A DNA stretch of 64,000 nucleotides from NCBI RefSeq assembly GCF_902506065.1, contig NZ_LR732912.1, positions 4,679,525-4,743,524 of the forward strand, read 5' to 3'. The notes below the pieces were generated by a model. That model did not search any database, was not told where the DNA came from, and worked only from the letters and a program-made list of their open reading frames with translations. The position numbers and the translations under genes were made by a program. The stretch is from Arthrobacter sp. 9V (GTDB lineage Bacteria > Actinomycetota > Actinomycetes > Actinomycetales > Micrococcaceae). Below are positions 45,032 through 54,317 of the stretch, piece after piece (the stretch's first letter is position 1; each line of letters starts with the position of its first letter).

Positions 45032-45406
45032 AAGGTGCTATGCGGAAGAGGTGGCTCCGGGCATAACTCGAAGCTACCTCCAGATACTTCTTGTACCAAC
45101 GCTCCTGAGCTAATGGGGGCAAGAGCACCACGCGAGGCGGCTACTGGTCGACTCGTTCTGAGGCCATGGTTGGTGTGGATGCAAGTGAGGTTCGCATAAA
45201 TGAGCCGACGGCCAAAACAAAATCCTCCGTTGCTGAACGAAGTCCTGGAGAGGCCGACCGGAAGGTCTGAGGCTCAGTAAGATCCGGATTCGCCCCTACC
45301 CCAGGTAGGAGCGGATGAAAACTCCTCTTCGGGGAGTTCCCAGGCCCTTTGAGCGCAAGAATGATTCATCAGCGACTGATTCAGGTTTATTTCTGCCGGA
45401 GCAGCA

Positions 45407-45454
45407 GAAAACCGGCGATTCCCGCTCCATCAGGAGCAGCAACCGCCGGTTTTC
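45407..45454 (-). terminator. Terminator after trxA
   Basis: An 11-bp stem (GAAAACCGGCG with its complement) enclosing a second GCTCC/GGAGC hairpin; in the minus direction the stem ends in a T run. It lies 25 bases beyond the trxA stop. Confidence 0.8.
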
Positions 45455-45478
45455 GGCTGACTTAGCTAAGCATGAAGC

Positions 45479-45805
45479 TTAGGACAGGACGTCCGCGAAT
45501 TCCTTCTCGAAGAACTGCTTCGGCTTGGCGCCGATAACAGTGCTCTTAACTTCTCCCCCGCTGAACAGGTATACGGCCGGGATGGAGGTGATGCCATACT
45601 CGGCGGCAATAGCGGGGTTGTCGTCGACGTTGAGTTTCACAACTTCAACCTTGTCGCTGTACTCAACAGAGATTTCGTCCAGGATGGGACCGAGCTTGCG
45701 GCAGGGGCCACACCACTCTGCCCAGAAGTCTACGATGACCGGCTTTTCGGAAGCCAGGACATCTGTGCTGAAGCTTGCGTCAGTTACGTCTTTTGCGTTG
45801 CTCAT
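45479..45805 (-). CDS. trxA: Thioredoxin
   Basis: A 108-residue thioredoxin with the WCGPC redox motif in DFWAEWCGPCRKLGP and the cis-proline in TSIPAVYLF. It reduces protein disulfides using electrons from TrxB, encoded 35 bases upstream. ATG 45805 follows a ribosome site (AAGGGAAAAG); longer upstream frames overlap trxB and are rejected. Confidence 0.97.
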   Translation of the reverse strand: MSNAKDVTDASFSTDVLASEKPVIVDFWAEWCGPCRKLGPILDEISVEYSDKVEVVKLNVDDNPAIAAEYGITSIPAVYLFSGGEVKSTVIGAKPKQFFEKEFADVLS

Positions 45806-45840
45806 AACTTTTCCCTTCGTATGGTTGCTTGGATGCAGCT

Positions 45841-46797
45841 TTAGGAGTGCAGGTCTGCGAGGTAGTGCTCGACGTCCAGGGCGGCCACGCAACCAGAGCC
45901 CGAAGCCGTGATGGCTTGACGGTACGTGGGGTCGATGACATCGCCCGCGGCGAAAACACCCTTGATGTTGGTCCGAGAGCTACGGCCCTCCACAGCGATG
46001 GTTCCCTCGGGTGTCAGATCCACCTTGCCCTTGATGAGATCAGTACGGGGGTCGTTGCCGATGGCCACGAATACGCCGGTGACTGCGAGCTCCGACTCGG
46101 TGCCGTCAACGAGGTTCTTCAGCTTGAGGCCGGTGACCTTGTTCTCACCGAGAACATCCTCCACAGCCGTGTTCCAGACGAAGTTAATCTTCTCGTGAGC
46201 CTGTGCACGGTCACCCATGATTTTTGAAGCCTTGAGGGTGTCGCGACGGTGGACAACGGTAACCGACTTCGCGAACTTGGTGAGGAACAAAGCTTCCTCC
46301 ATGGCGGAGTCGCCACCACCGATGACGGCGATGTCCTGATCCTTGAAGAAGAAACCATCGCAGGTTGCACACCAGCTAACGCCGTGGCCGGAAAGGCGCT
46401 TCTCATTGGCCAAGCCGAGCTCGCGGTATGCAGAACCTGTGGACAGAATGATCGCCTTCGCTTGGAAGGTCTCCCCCGTACCGATGGTCACAGTCTTGAT
46501 GTCGCCGTCGAGATCCAACTCGGTGACATCCTCGAACTGAATCTCAGTGCCGAAACGGGCGGCCTGCTTTTCGAAGTTCTCCATGAGGTCCGGGCCCATG
46601 ATGCCTTCCGGGAAACCCGGGTAGTTTTCCACGTCGGTGGTGTTCATCAGTTCGCCACCGGCAGTGACGGAACCGGCAATGAGCAGAGGCTTCATGTTGG
46701 CTCGGGCGGTGTAAACAGCGGCTGTGTAGCCGGCGGGGCCTGAACCTACGATGATGACGTCACGCACCTGCGATGCGCTGTTTTCTGCAATGCTCAC
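45841..46797 (-). CDS. trxB: Thioredoxin-disulfide reductase
   Basis: A 318-residue NADPH-dependent flavoenzyme. FAD motif GSGPAGYTAAVYTARA, redox-active CATC in WCATCDGFFF, NADPH motif GGGDSAMEEA and the C-terminal GVFAAGDVIDPTYRQAITASGSGC are all present. It forms an operon with trxA. Confidence 0.98.
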   Translation of the reverse strand: MSIAENSASQVRDVIIVGSGPAGYTAAVYTARANMKPLLIAGSVTAGGELMNTTDVENYPGFPEGIMGPDLMENFEKQAARFGTEIQFEDVTELDLDGDIKTVTIGTGETFQAKAIILSTGSAYRELGLANEKRLSGHGVSWCATCDGFFFKDQDIAVIGGGDSAMEEALFLTKFAKSVTVVHRRDTLKASKIMGDRAQAHEKINFVWNTAVEDVLGENKVTGLKLKNLVDGTESELAVTGVFVAIGNDPRTDLIKGKVDLTPEGTIAVEGRSSRTNIKGVFAAGDVIDPTYRQAITASGSGCVAALDVEHYLADLHS

Positions 46798-46964
46798 TTG
46801 GCGTGAACCTCTTCCTTAGTCGATGCTGCGGCTTTCGGGGCAGCCATCTGACTCAACCCCTGTTGCGTTCCAAATATTCCGTTGGAGTTGGGGACCCTAG
46901 AAGCCACCAACATTCAGGGTACCGTCTGTACACGTGGCGAATCTAAGCGGTGACGCCAAGGTAA

Positions 46965-47012
46965 GTAGCAGCAGAGGCCGTTCTGACGAATCAAAACGGC
47001 CTCTGCTGCTAC
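46965..47012 (-). terminator. Terminator between the pseudokinase-like gene and trxB
   Basis: A perfect 18-bp inverted repeat (beginning GTAGCAGCAGAGGCC) with a 12-base loop, located 30 bases beyond the stop of the 47042-48778 gene. Confidence 0.85.
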
Positions 47013-47041
47013 CTACGTTGGATGCGGCTACAGTGGTGCGC

Positions 47042-48778
47042 CTACTGGACGGTGACCTCGGCGAGGCGCAGACCGAAGCCGAATCGCGTTTTCGGGGCAG
47101 CCAGCTTGGGGAGGGCACTGATGACCACAATGACGTACTGGGTCTGCGTCGGCGCTGCAAGCGGCATGGTCAGTTCAGGTGAGGTGAAGCTGTTGGTCCC
47201 CACCAGTTTTGCGCCATCCATGGCAGGACGGTCGTTGGTGTAAACGCTGATACTGCCACCGGAGCCGCCCAGCTGATTGAGGACAACGGACTTGACCTCT
47301 GTGGCTTCCTTCAACTTGACCACAAGAGGCATATCTTCGAAGAGTCCGCCCCAGTTAGCTGAAGCAAATTCCATGTCCGACCAGTAGCTTGCTGCGTTAC
47401 CGTCAAAGGCCCTGGCAAGGTCCTTGTCATAGGTGGCGGCGAAGGGGAAGTCACCAAGGCGGGTGATCTCTTGGATGGCCGGCGGTGTGGCGGGGGGCGG
47501 GGCCTGCGTGGGCTCCGGCTCTTCGGTTTCCGCGGCCGTGGTTTGCGGGGCGGGCGTACTCTGCGTGGCGGCTGGTGCCCCGCTGGGCAGGAGACTGCCG
47601 AGGTTGGTTACGGCAAGGACGAGTCCCACCACCAAGACGGCGGCGAGCAGGCCACCTACCAGCCAGCGAAGGGAACGAGGTTCCTTTTCCGGCGCCTCGT
47701 CTTCATAAACTTCCTCGTCCGCGTAATCATCGGCGTAATTGCCCGCGGCAGCGGACGACGCCGGGAAGTTGCTTGCCGTCCGATCGTAGCCGGAGTCATT
47801 GCCACGGCTTCCAACGCCACCAGCTGCTGCGCCGGCCGAGGCTGCTGCAGCGCCTGAGGCGGCTGCGCTGCCACCGCCCACGCCCCTGTCGCTAAAGCCG
47901 TAGTCCTCCTCGGACCACAGTGAAACCTTGGGTTCTGCAGCCGTGTCACGACTGACAGATTCACGATTAACGGATTCACGACTGACAGGCTCGCGGCTAA
48001 CAGACTGCGACGAGACGGCCTGTGTTGGAGGCTGGGAGGCAGCAGCAGGCGAGGCTCCACCCCTACCGTCAGCAACGTCAGCACCGGCACCAGCAGAACC
48101 GGCAACGTCAGCACCGGAGTCGTGGTTCTTGGAGGAATTCTTAAGCGCAGCAGCGGCGGCAATGCCTGCTGCTCCGGCACCGGCAGCGGCGGCAGCCAGC
48201 TTGCCTGCGATCCCGCTCTTGGGTGCAGACGGGCTGGAGGAGGGCATTGGCGGTACGTGCGGTGCCGTGCGTGCGGGTGCGGCAGGCTCAGCTTCGGGCT
48301 CGTCGTACTCCGACGGGACGGGGTAGCCGTTTTCGTCATACTGGATGTACTCGGCGTCGTGCTCGTCATCCTCGTACAGACCGTCGTACGTTTCAGGCTC
48401 ATAGGTCCGGGGCTGGCCGAAGATCTCACTTCCGAGCGTCTCCGTGAAGAAGGGCTCGATGTACGGCGGGTTGGTGGCCACTACCAGGTCCAGGAGGTCC
48501 GGTGCGGTGCTGTGGTTGGTGATCAGGTAAGTGGTGTTTTCGCTAATGCCAAGGTCTAGGATCTGAACGTGGCCCGGCCGCTCCCCTGTGGCGACTTCGC
48601 GGGCACTCTGCGCCACTTGCTCGGCATTTCCGGGACCGGCAACAAGGATGCTCACGGGACGGTTGAGGACCTGGTCCACGCCGTCGAGCACCTGATCTTG
48701 GTCATGCGAGGTCAATACATTGGCCGTGACCTTGTAGCGGCCGCCAAGTACTGATCCGACGTCGATCGGGTGGGACAC
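47042..48778 (-). CDS. Membrane protein with kinase N-lobe remnant and discoidin-like ectodomain
   Basis: A 578-residue protein. Residues 1-110 resemble the N-lobe of a Ser/Thr kinase (GSVLGGRYKVTANVL, LNRPVSILVA) but the catalytic lysine position is not lysine, and no HRD or DFG is present, so it cannot be an active kinase. Then come an acidic region, an Ala/Ser-rich linker, one membrane helix (about 370-390, WLVGGLLAAVLVVGLVLAV) and an outside domain with F5/8C-like features (ATYDKDLARAFDGNAASYWSD). This is the layout of the C-terminal half of mycobacterial MviN, here a separate gene next to murJ. GTG start. Confidence 0.8.
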   Translation of the reverse strand: MSHPIDVGSVLGGRYKVTANVLTSHDQDQVLDGVDQVLNRPVSILVAGPGNAEQVAQSAREVATGERPGHVQILDLGISENTTYLITNHSTAPDLLDLVVATNPPYIEPFFTETLGSEIFGQPRTYEPETYDGLYEDDEHDAEYIQYDENGYPVPSEYDEPEAEPAAPARTAPHVPPMPSSSPSAPKSGIAGKLAAAAAGAGAAGIAAAAALKNSSKNHDSGADVAGSAGAGADVADGRGGASPAAASQPPTQAVSSQSVSREPVSRESVNRESVSRDTAAEPKVSLWSEEDYGFSDRGVGGGSAAASGAAAASAGAAAGGVGSRGNDSGYDRTASNFPASSAAAGNYADDYADEEVYEDEAPEKEPRSLRWLVGGLLAAVLVVGLVLAVTNLGSLLPSGAPAATQSTPAPQTTAAETEEPEPTQAPPPATPPAIQEITRLGDFPFAATYDKDLARAFDGNAASYWSDMEFASANWGGLFEDMPLVVKLKEATEVKSVVLNQLGGSGGSISVYTNDRPAMDGAKLVGTNSFTSPELTMPLAAPTQTQYVIVVISALPKLAAPKTRFGFGLRLAEVTVQ

Positions 48779-48917
48779 GTGTTCCTCCTAGGCTGTCCGG
48801 GAGCTGCGGTCCTGCTTCTGGTTCACCCGGCTGGCCGGTTGAACCGCTTTTGCAACTACCTATATTCGTTTCTAGCCTAGCGGATTGAGGCCCGCCGCCC
48901 ATGTTGGCGCCACCGGC

Positions 48918-50945
48918 CTACTTCCTGTGGTTTCCGCGTGTGGGGAAGTACGGATTCTGTCCGGCGTCGCCCTGGTAGGTGCGCCGGCCCGGCAGCGGGA
49001 CCTGTGGTTTGAACTTGCTGCCACGAGCAGTGCTGGGTGCGTCTTCCTCAGGGAGGTACGTCTTGGGTGCCTCAGGTGAGTCCTCAGCGGTCGGTTCGGC
49101 GGGTTCGGTGGAACGCTGCGGCGCAAGCGCCGGCCCGGCCCTGAACGAGGCAGCGTCGAACTCGCCGGAGATGCGCGGAATCAAACCGGTATCGTCCGAG
49201 ACCGTGGCGCGTGCCGGCGTCGTGGGTTCCGTTGCTGCGCCGGTAACCGGTGCGGGTGCGCCGCGACCCAAACGACCCATGAGCGGACGCAGGAGGTCGC
49301 GCAGTTCGGTGACGTGGAAGACGCGCAGGAGGACCAGGTACGCAAGCAGCATGACGGGCCCGACGACCACCACCGTGACAAGGGCGGCCGGCCGGCTGCT
49401 CCAGGCGAAACCGTCGGCACGGTAGCTGCCCAAAAGCCACAGAGCACCTGCGCCGGCAACCGCAGAACCCAGGCCTGCGTAGCCCATGCGAATGTATGAA
49501 TTCGCGATTCGCGGACCGTCGAGGTGACCTAGCAAGCGGCGCAGGAACACCACGCTGATGACCACGGACAGGATGTTGCCCAGAGTGTAGAGAATGGCGA
49601 TTGCGTAGATGATCTGGCCCACGGGAAGGAACTGGATGAAGAACGCACCCACCACGTAGATCACGGCGAGCCACAACTGAACGTACAGGGGTGTACGGGC
49701 GTCCTCGTTGGCGTAGAACACGCGGGACATCATGAAGTTTGCGCTCAGGAACGGCGTGCTGAGGGCAAGGATGGTGAGGGTCTGGGCAAGCATGACGCCG
49801 TCTTGCGGCTCGCCGCCGGAGAAGAACATGCCCAGAGGACCCGCCAAGGCGAACAGCGCCAAGGCACCGAAAACCGTGGCTACGGCCATGGTGCGGAGGC
49901 CGTGGGAGAGGGCGTCGCGCAATTCGGCTTTATTGCCGTCTTGGGACGCACGTGTCATGCGGTTAAAGAGGACGGTGGCCAAGGACAACGCGATGATGGA
50001 GTGCGGCAGCAGGTACAGCTGACTCGCCACCTCGAGGACGGCGTTGCCGGGCAGAACGGCAGCAGCTGCCTTGTCCCCTGCGTTGTCCAACCGGAGGCGC
50101 TCAGCGCCGGGAATGGTAGCGATCCTCATGATGTACAGGAACGCCAACTGCCCGACGGCGGCAGTCGCCAACGTCCAGACGCTCAACTTGGCTGCTTGGC
50201 CCAGTCCCACGCCGCGCCAACCGAACCGGGGACGCAAGCCGAGGCGCAAGCGGAAGACTGGAATCAGCAGGATGGCGGTCTGCGCCACCACACCAAATGT
50301 GGAGAAACCGGCAATCAGGAGCGTCTGGGTTGGCCCCCAATTATCCAGGGTGTGGGGATTGTGGATGTTCTCGCCAAGAATCCAGATGAACATGCCCAAG
50401 CCCGCTATAGCCACCAGATTGTTCAGGATGGGGGCCCACATGGCGGGGCCGAACGCTCCGTGGGCGTTCAGCACCTGCGTGAGAAGGGCGTAGAGCCCGT
50501 AAAAGAAGATCTGGGGCAGGCACCAGAACGCGAAGGTGACTGCCAGGGCTTTCTGTTGCTCCGAGTAACCCTGAGTGGTGAGGTCGATGACCAGGGGCGC
50601 CGCGAGTGTCACCAGCGTGGTCAGAGCCAGCAGCACCAGGACTGCCAGTGTCAGCAGGCGGCTGATGTAATCCGCGCCGCGGTCCGGGGCCTTGCTGGCC
50701 TTGATGATCTGCGGGACCAGGACGGCGTTGAACACACCGCCGGCCACCAGCAGGAAGATCAGGTTGGGAAGGTTGTTCGCATTAATGAACGTGTCATTGA
50801 TGGTGGAGCCCAGGCCCAGGGCGGCGCCGAGCATCCACGTTTTGGCGAAGCCAAGGAAACGGGAAACGAGGGTCCCTGATGCCATGATGGCGCTGGAACG
50901 TGCTTCTCCGGACTGAACGGACTGGGTTGTTTTGGCTTCAGACAT
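48918..50945 (-). CDS. murJ: Lipid II flippase MurJ/MviN
   Basis: A 675-residue polytopic membrane protein of the MOP superfamily that flips lipid II for peptidoglycan synthesis. Fourteen-odd hydrophobic segments start with SGTLVSRFLGFAKTWMLGAALG and include PQIFFYGLYALLTQVLNA. The C-terminal 130 residues are a disordered cytoplasmic tail, and no kinase-like domain is fused, in contrast to mycobacterial MviN. The pseudokinase-like gene follows 139 bases downstream on the same strand. Confidence 0.95.
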   Translation of the reverse strand: MSEAKTTQSVQSGEARSSAIMASGTLVSRFLGFAKTWMLGAALGLGSTINDTFINANNLPNLIFLLVAGGVFNAVLVPQIIKASKAPDRGADYISRLLTLAVLVLLALTTLVTLAAPLVIDLTTQGYSEQQKALAVTFAFWCLPQIFFYGLYALLTQVLNAHGAFGPAMWAPILNNLVAIAGLGMFIWILGENIHNPHTLDNWGPTQTLLIAGFSTFGVVAQTAILLIPVFRLRLGLRPRFGWRGVGLGQAAKLSVWTLATAAVGQLAFLYIMRIATIPGAERLRLDNAGDKAAAAVLPGNAVLEVASQLYLLPHSIIALSLATVLFNRMTRASQDGNKAELRDALSHGLRTMAVATVFGALALFALAGPLGMFFSGGEPQDGVMLAQTLTILALSTPFLSANFMMSRVFYANEDARTPLYVQLWLAVIYVVGAFFIQFLPVGQIIYAIAILYTLGNILSVVISVVFLRRLLGHLDGPRIANSYIRMGYAGLGSAVAGAGALWLLGSYRADGFAWSSRPAALVTVVVVGPVMLLAYLVLLRVFHVTELRDLLRPLMGRLGRGAPAPVTGAATEPTTPARATVSDDTGLIPRISGEFDAASFRAGPALAPQRSTEPAEPTAEDSPEAPKTYLPEEDAPSTARGSKFKPQVPLPGRRTYQGDAGQNPYFPTRGNHRK

Positions 50946-50971
50946 CGCCTTTATCGTCCCATGTACCGGGG

Positions 50972-51523
50972 TCAGAGATGTTCGGGCAGCACTTCCCGTG
51001 CCAGATCGGCGATGCGGCGTTCATTGGGAAAGGACAATTTCCGGGCCAGTTCCTGGATGGGGACCCATGCGGCATCCACCGCTTCCTGGTCCGGATCATT
51101 CTCGATTGTCAGCTCTCCACCGGTTGCCCGCAACAGAAAATGGTGCACGGTTTTGTGAACGCGGTGGCCGCTCACAGTGAACCAGTAATCGATGCTGCCC
51201 AGGGGCGCAAGGATGCTGCCTTCGATCCCGGTTTCCTCGGCGATCTCGCGGACAGCGGCTTCCTCGTTGTTCTCCCGACCCTCCGGATGGCCCTTCGGCA
51301 GGCACCACTCAAGCCGGCCACCCCTATTAAGGCGGGCGATGATCGCAACCCGGAGCTCGCCGTCGGACGTGTCAACTACAACGCCGCCGGCCGAGACTTC
51401 CTCCACAGTAGGAAGCGAGGCCTGCACCGGGTGCTGCTGGGCAGGCGCGACGTGGGCACCGATTGCCGACGGCAACGGTGCGTTTGTCCTCCTGCCAGGA
51501 GCGCTCGGGATCGGGTTGGCCAT
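50972..51523 (-). CDS. Nudix hydrolase
   Basis: A 183-residue hydrolase with a complete Nudix box, GHPEGRENNEEAAVREIAEETGI, that cleaves nucleoside-diphosphate-linked substrates; the exact substrate is not evident. ATG 51523 is chosen; a 28-residue extension upstream would cross into the divergent promoter region. It is the gene conserved before murJ and next to the CCA-adding enzyme in actinobacteria. Confidence 0.92.
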   Translation of the reverse strand: MANPIPSAPGRRTNAPLPSAIGAHVAPAQQHPVQASLPTVEEVSAGGVVVDTSDGELRVAIIARLNRGGRLEWCLPKGHPEGRENNEEAAVREIAEETGIEGSILAPLGSIDYWFTVSGHRVHKTVHHFLLRATGGELTIENDPDQEAVDAAWVPIQELARKLSFPNERRIADLAREVLPEHL

Positions 51524-51671
51524 GAGGTCCACTCTAACGACTCTTGCCCTCGAGTGATGACCGGGACATGGCCACAAGATGGACTCCGGGAGATGGTCTG
51601 CGGACACATGCCTGATTTCGCATGGAACAGTGGCCCAATGCTGAGCAAAAATCTGCCAAGCTTAAGGGACT

Positions 51672-53141
51672 ATGGCGCACGTATTGGACAGCTCTTCAGT
51701 TAACTTCACCATCGATCCGGTGGTTCTCGACCTCGGGCAGCGCTTTGTGGACGCCGGCTTCGAGTTGTCGCTGGTGGGTGGGCCTGTGCGCGACCTCTTC
51801 CTGGGGAGGACATCTCCGGACCTCGATTTCACCACTGACGCCACGCCGGACCAGACCATTGGCGTCATCAAGAAGTGGGCGGACAACTTCTGGGAAATCG
51901 GCCGTGCTTTCGGCACTATCGGCATGAAGAAGAGTGGTTTCCAGATAGAAATCACTACGTATCGCGCTGAAGCCTACGACCCCGATTCGCGTAAGCCCGT
52001 GGTGGCGTTCGGCAACTCCCTGACGGACGATCTCCTGCGCCGCGACTTCACCATCAACGCCATGGCGCTGCGGCTCCCCAGCCTTGAACTCGTGGATCCC
52101 TTCGGTGGCGTCAGGGACCTTCACGCCTCGGAGCTCGCCACGCCAGGTGCCCCGGAGGCATCCTTCTCCGACGACCCTCTGCGCATGATGCGCGCGGCCC
52201 GTTTTGCTTCCCAGCTCGGCGTGTCGGTTCACGACGACGTCCGGCTCGCCATGTCTCAGATGGCCGACCGCATCAAGATCATTTCCGCGGAGCGCGTCCG
52301 GGAAGAGTTGGTGAAGCTGATCAACGGAGCACGCCCCCGCGTGGGAATTGACCTTTTGGTGGACACAGGCCTCGCTGAGTTCGTGCTTCCTGAAGTTTCC
52401 GCCCTGCGCCTCGAAGCCGACGAGCACCACCGGCACAAAGACGTGTACCAGCACTCACTGCAGGTCCTGGAGCAGGCTGCTGCCTTGGAAACCGGACCTG
52501 ACGGTGCCGTCCCCGGCCCCGACTTTGTGTTGAGGTTCGCTGCGTTGATGCACGACGTCGGCAAGCCGGCTACGCGCCGCTTTGAACCGGGCGGCGCGGT
52601 GAGCTTCCGCCACCATGACGTTGTGGGTTCCAAGCTGACAGCCAAGCGCATGAAAGCGCTGCGTTTCGACAACGAGTCCATCAAGGCCGTTTCCCGGCTT
52701 GTTGAACTGCACATGCGCTTCTACGGCTATGGCGATGCCGGCTGGAGCGACTCCGCAGTCCGCCGCTACGTCACCGACGCCGGCCCACTCCTGGAACGAC
52801 TGCACCGCCTCACCCGCTCCGACGTCACCACGCGTAACCAACGGAAGGCCGACCGCCTGTCCTTCGCCTACGATGACCTTGAGCACCGCATTTCGGCGCT
52901 TCTGGAACAGGAATCGTTGGCGGCCGTCCGTCCTGACCTGGATGGTGCGCAGATCATGGCACTCCTGGGACTCAATCCTGGTCCCGTTGTGGGGCGGGCG
53001 TACAAGTTCCTTCTGGAGGAACGCATGGAACACGGACCACTCTCCCGCGAGGAAGCCGAGCAGAAACTCTTGGCTTGGTGGGAAACGCAACCCGAGTCCG
53101 CCGTCGTCGAGCCATTGACCGAAACTGAGGAGCCCTCATGA
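51672..53141 (+). CDS. CCA tRNA nucleotidyltransferase
   Basis: A 489-residue enzyme that adds or repairs the tRNA 3' CCA. Class II nucleotidyltransferase motifs are visible: GGPVRDLFLGRTSPDLDFTTDA near residue 36, then RRDFTINAMAL, and an HD domain with HHRHKDVYQHSL and LMHDVGKPATR. The tRNA-Ile in this window lacks an encoded CCA, which makes this activity necessary. ATGA overlap with the phosphatase gene. Confidence 0.96.
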   Translation: MAHVLDSSSVNFTIDPVVLDLGQRFVDAGFELSLVGGPVRDLFLGRTSPDLDFTTDATPDQTIGVIKKWADNFWEIGRAFGTIGMKKSGFQIEITTYRAEAYDPDSRKPVVAFGNSLTDDLLRRDFTINAMALRLPSLELVDPFGGVRDLHASELATPGAPEASFSDDPLRMMRAARFASQLGVSVHDDVRLAMSQMADRIKIISAERVREELVKLINGARPRVGIDLLVDTGLAEFVLPEVSALRLEADEHHRHKDVYQHSLQVLEQAAALETGPDGAVPGPDFVLRFAALMHDVGKPATRRFEPGGAVSFRHHDVVGSKLTAKRMKALRFDNESIKAVSRLVELHMRFYGYGDAGWSDSAVRRYVTDAGPLLERLHRLTRSDVTTRNQRKADRLSFAYDDLEHRISALLEQESLAAVRPDLDGAQIMALLGLNPGPVVGRAYKFLLEERMEHGPLSREEAEQKLLAWWETQPESAVVEPLTETEEPS

Positions 53142-53719
53142 ACGCTGCGACTTCACCGCGTCCGCAACTCTGGATCCTTCGCCACGGCGAGACAGAGTGG
53201 TCCAAGAGTGGTCAGTACACCGGCCTGACGGACCTTCCCCTCACCGTTGAGGGAGAGCAGCAAGCCGTTGAAGCCCGTAAGGTCCTGGAAAGCATCGACT
53301 TTGACCTTGTCCTCACCTCGCCACTGCGCCGCGCCCGGCGGACGGCAGAACTTGCAGGCTACCCGGAAGCCGTCCATGAGCCACTGGCCGTGGAATGGAA
53401 CTACGGCGACTACGAAGGCATCAGTTCGGACCTGATCCGCAAGGACAACCCGGACTACCTCATTTGGACCGACGGCGTTCCCAACGGCGAAACCCTGGAC
53501 GAAGTTGCTGCCCGCGCAGACAAGATCATTGGACGGGTCCTGGAATCAGGAATGGACAATGTCCTGATTGTGGCCCACGGTCATTTCTCCAGGATCCTTA
53601 CCGCCCGCTGGCTCGAAATGGATGCCCGAGAGGGCCGGCACTTCATTCTGGGAACAGCGAAGGTCTGCACTCTTGGGTGGGATAAGCGGACGCCCGCAAT
53701 TGTGCGCTGGGGACTCTAA
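53138..53719 (+). CDS. Histidine phosphatase family protein
   Basis: A 193-residue phosphoglycerate-mutase-like phosphatase. The catalytic RHGETEWS box is at about residues 12-19, and the second His lies in VAHGHFSRIL. Substrate unknown; adjacent actinobacterial homologues are annotated as acid phosphatases or phosphoglycerate mutases. It overlaps the CCA-adding enzyme gene by four bases. Confidence 0.92.
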   Translation: MNAATSPRPQLWILRHGETEWSKSGQYTGLTDLPLTVEGEQQAVEARKVLESIDFDLVLTSPLRRARRTAELAGYPEAVHEPLAVEWNYGDYEGISSDLIRKDNPDYLIWTDGVPNGETLDEVAARADKIIGRVLESGMDNVLIVAHGHFSRILTARWLEMDAREGRHFILGTAKVCTLGWDKRTPAIVRWGL

Positions 53720-53795
53720 ACGCGAATTTAGAAAAACTTTTGGCGAATTAGCTAATTTCGCTGGTCAAACTCCTTCTTCATGGGGTAACTTATAT

Positions 53796-53826
53796 CTTGT
53801 TCCCAGAGCGACTCGCCGGGAACAAG
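53796..53826 (+). promoter_or_regulatory. Leader hairpin upstream of a 31-codon ORF
   Basis: A perfect 9-bp inverted repeat (CTTGTTCCC / GGGAACAAG) with a 13-base loop, 76 bases before the small ORF. It could be a leader structure or an attenuated terminator. An A+T-rich inverted repeat (GGCGAATTAGCTAATTTCGC) lies just after the phosphatase gene at about 53742-53762. Confidence 0.45.
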
Positions 53827-53901
53827 GCGCGCATTCCCTGGTTCAGTCAGCCGGGCATTGCCACAGCAGGTCCCTGTGACCAGAAAAGGAGGTTGGGAAA
53901 A

Positions 53902-53997
53902 ATGATTACTTTGACTAGCGGACGGAAGTTGACCGTCACTGCTACCCCGGCCTCTGCTGATGACGCGCGCCGTTTTTGCTCTCTGACTCACTCCTGA
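53902..53997 (+). CDS. Small ORF of unknown function (31 aa)
   Basis: A 31-codon ORF with a very strong AAAGGAGG ribosome site at 53885-53892, ten bases before the ATG. The product has a basic N-terminal half (MITLTSGRKLTVT) and a single cysteine near the C-terminus (RRFCSLTHS). No family recognised. Its strong initiation signal supports translation; it could be a leader peptide or a small functional protein. Confidence 0.5.
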   Translation: MITLTSGRKLTVTATPASADDARRFCSLTHS

Positions 53998-54317
53998 ACT
54001 ACCGGACCGGCTTGTTGCCGGCGGTATTCCTGACGGCCTTCCTGTCTTTGGATGGCTGAGTAGTCAGTTGTAGGCGCGGACCCACGCAGCATGCCGCGGG
54101 TGCGCAGTTTCCCCATAGTTCGGAACCAGCTTCTTGTTGGGTCGACTGCCGGAAGCACGCGCTATTGCATAACGAATCCGTTGTCGATTCGGTCCGCACA
54201 TCCCATTATTAGCCTCGGCTATTTATGCCCTTTTCAGGCCTCAAATTCTGTTGAATTAATGTGCCTCTAATTGTTGTGCCTAAATTCCGATGAATTTCTC
54301 CTGAAAGGAGGTGAACC
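53998..54317 (+). promoter_or_regulatory. A+T-rich leader region upstream of a 46-codon ORF
   Basis: A 320-base stretch, A+T-rich by local standards in its second half, with no gene seen. It contains a GAATC/GATTC inverted repeat near 54174-54190 and ends in the hairpin CTCCT-GAA-AGGAG at 54298-54310, which overlaps the Shine-Dalgarno sequence of the next ORF. Confidence 0.45.

Larger units (their letters stand above)
39404..45478. other. Gene-free parS island between parB and trxA
   Basis: About 6 kb without any credible protein gene, tRNA or recognised ncRNA. The open frames here are short, several run through parS palindromes, lack good ribosome sites, and have amino-acid compositions unlike neighbouring proteins. 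The DNA is visibly less GC-rich than the flanking genes. It holds ten perfect parS cores and two arrays of DnaA-box-like 12-mers. The simplest reading is a centromere-like platform for ParB loading. Decayed genes or an unknown noncoding RNA cannot be excluded. Confidence 0.7.
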
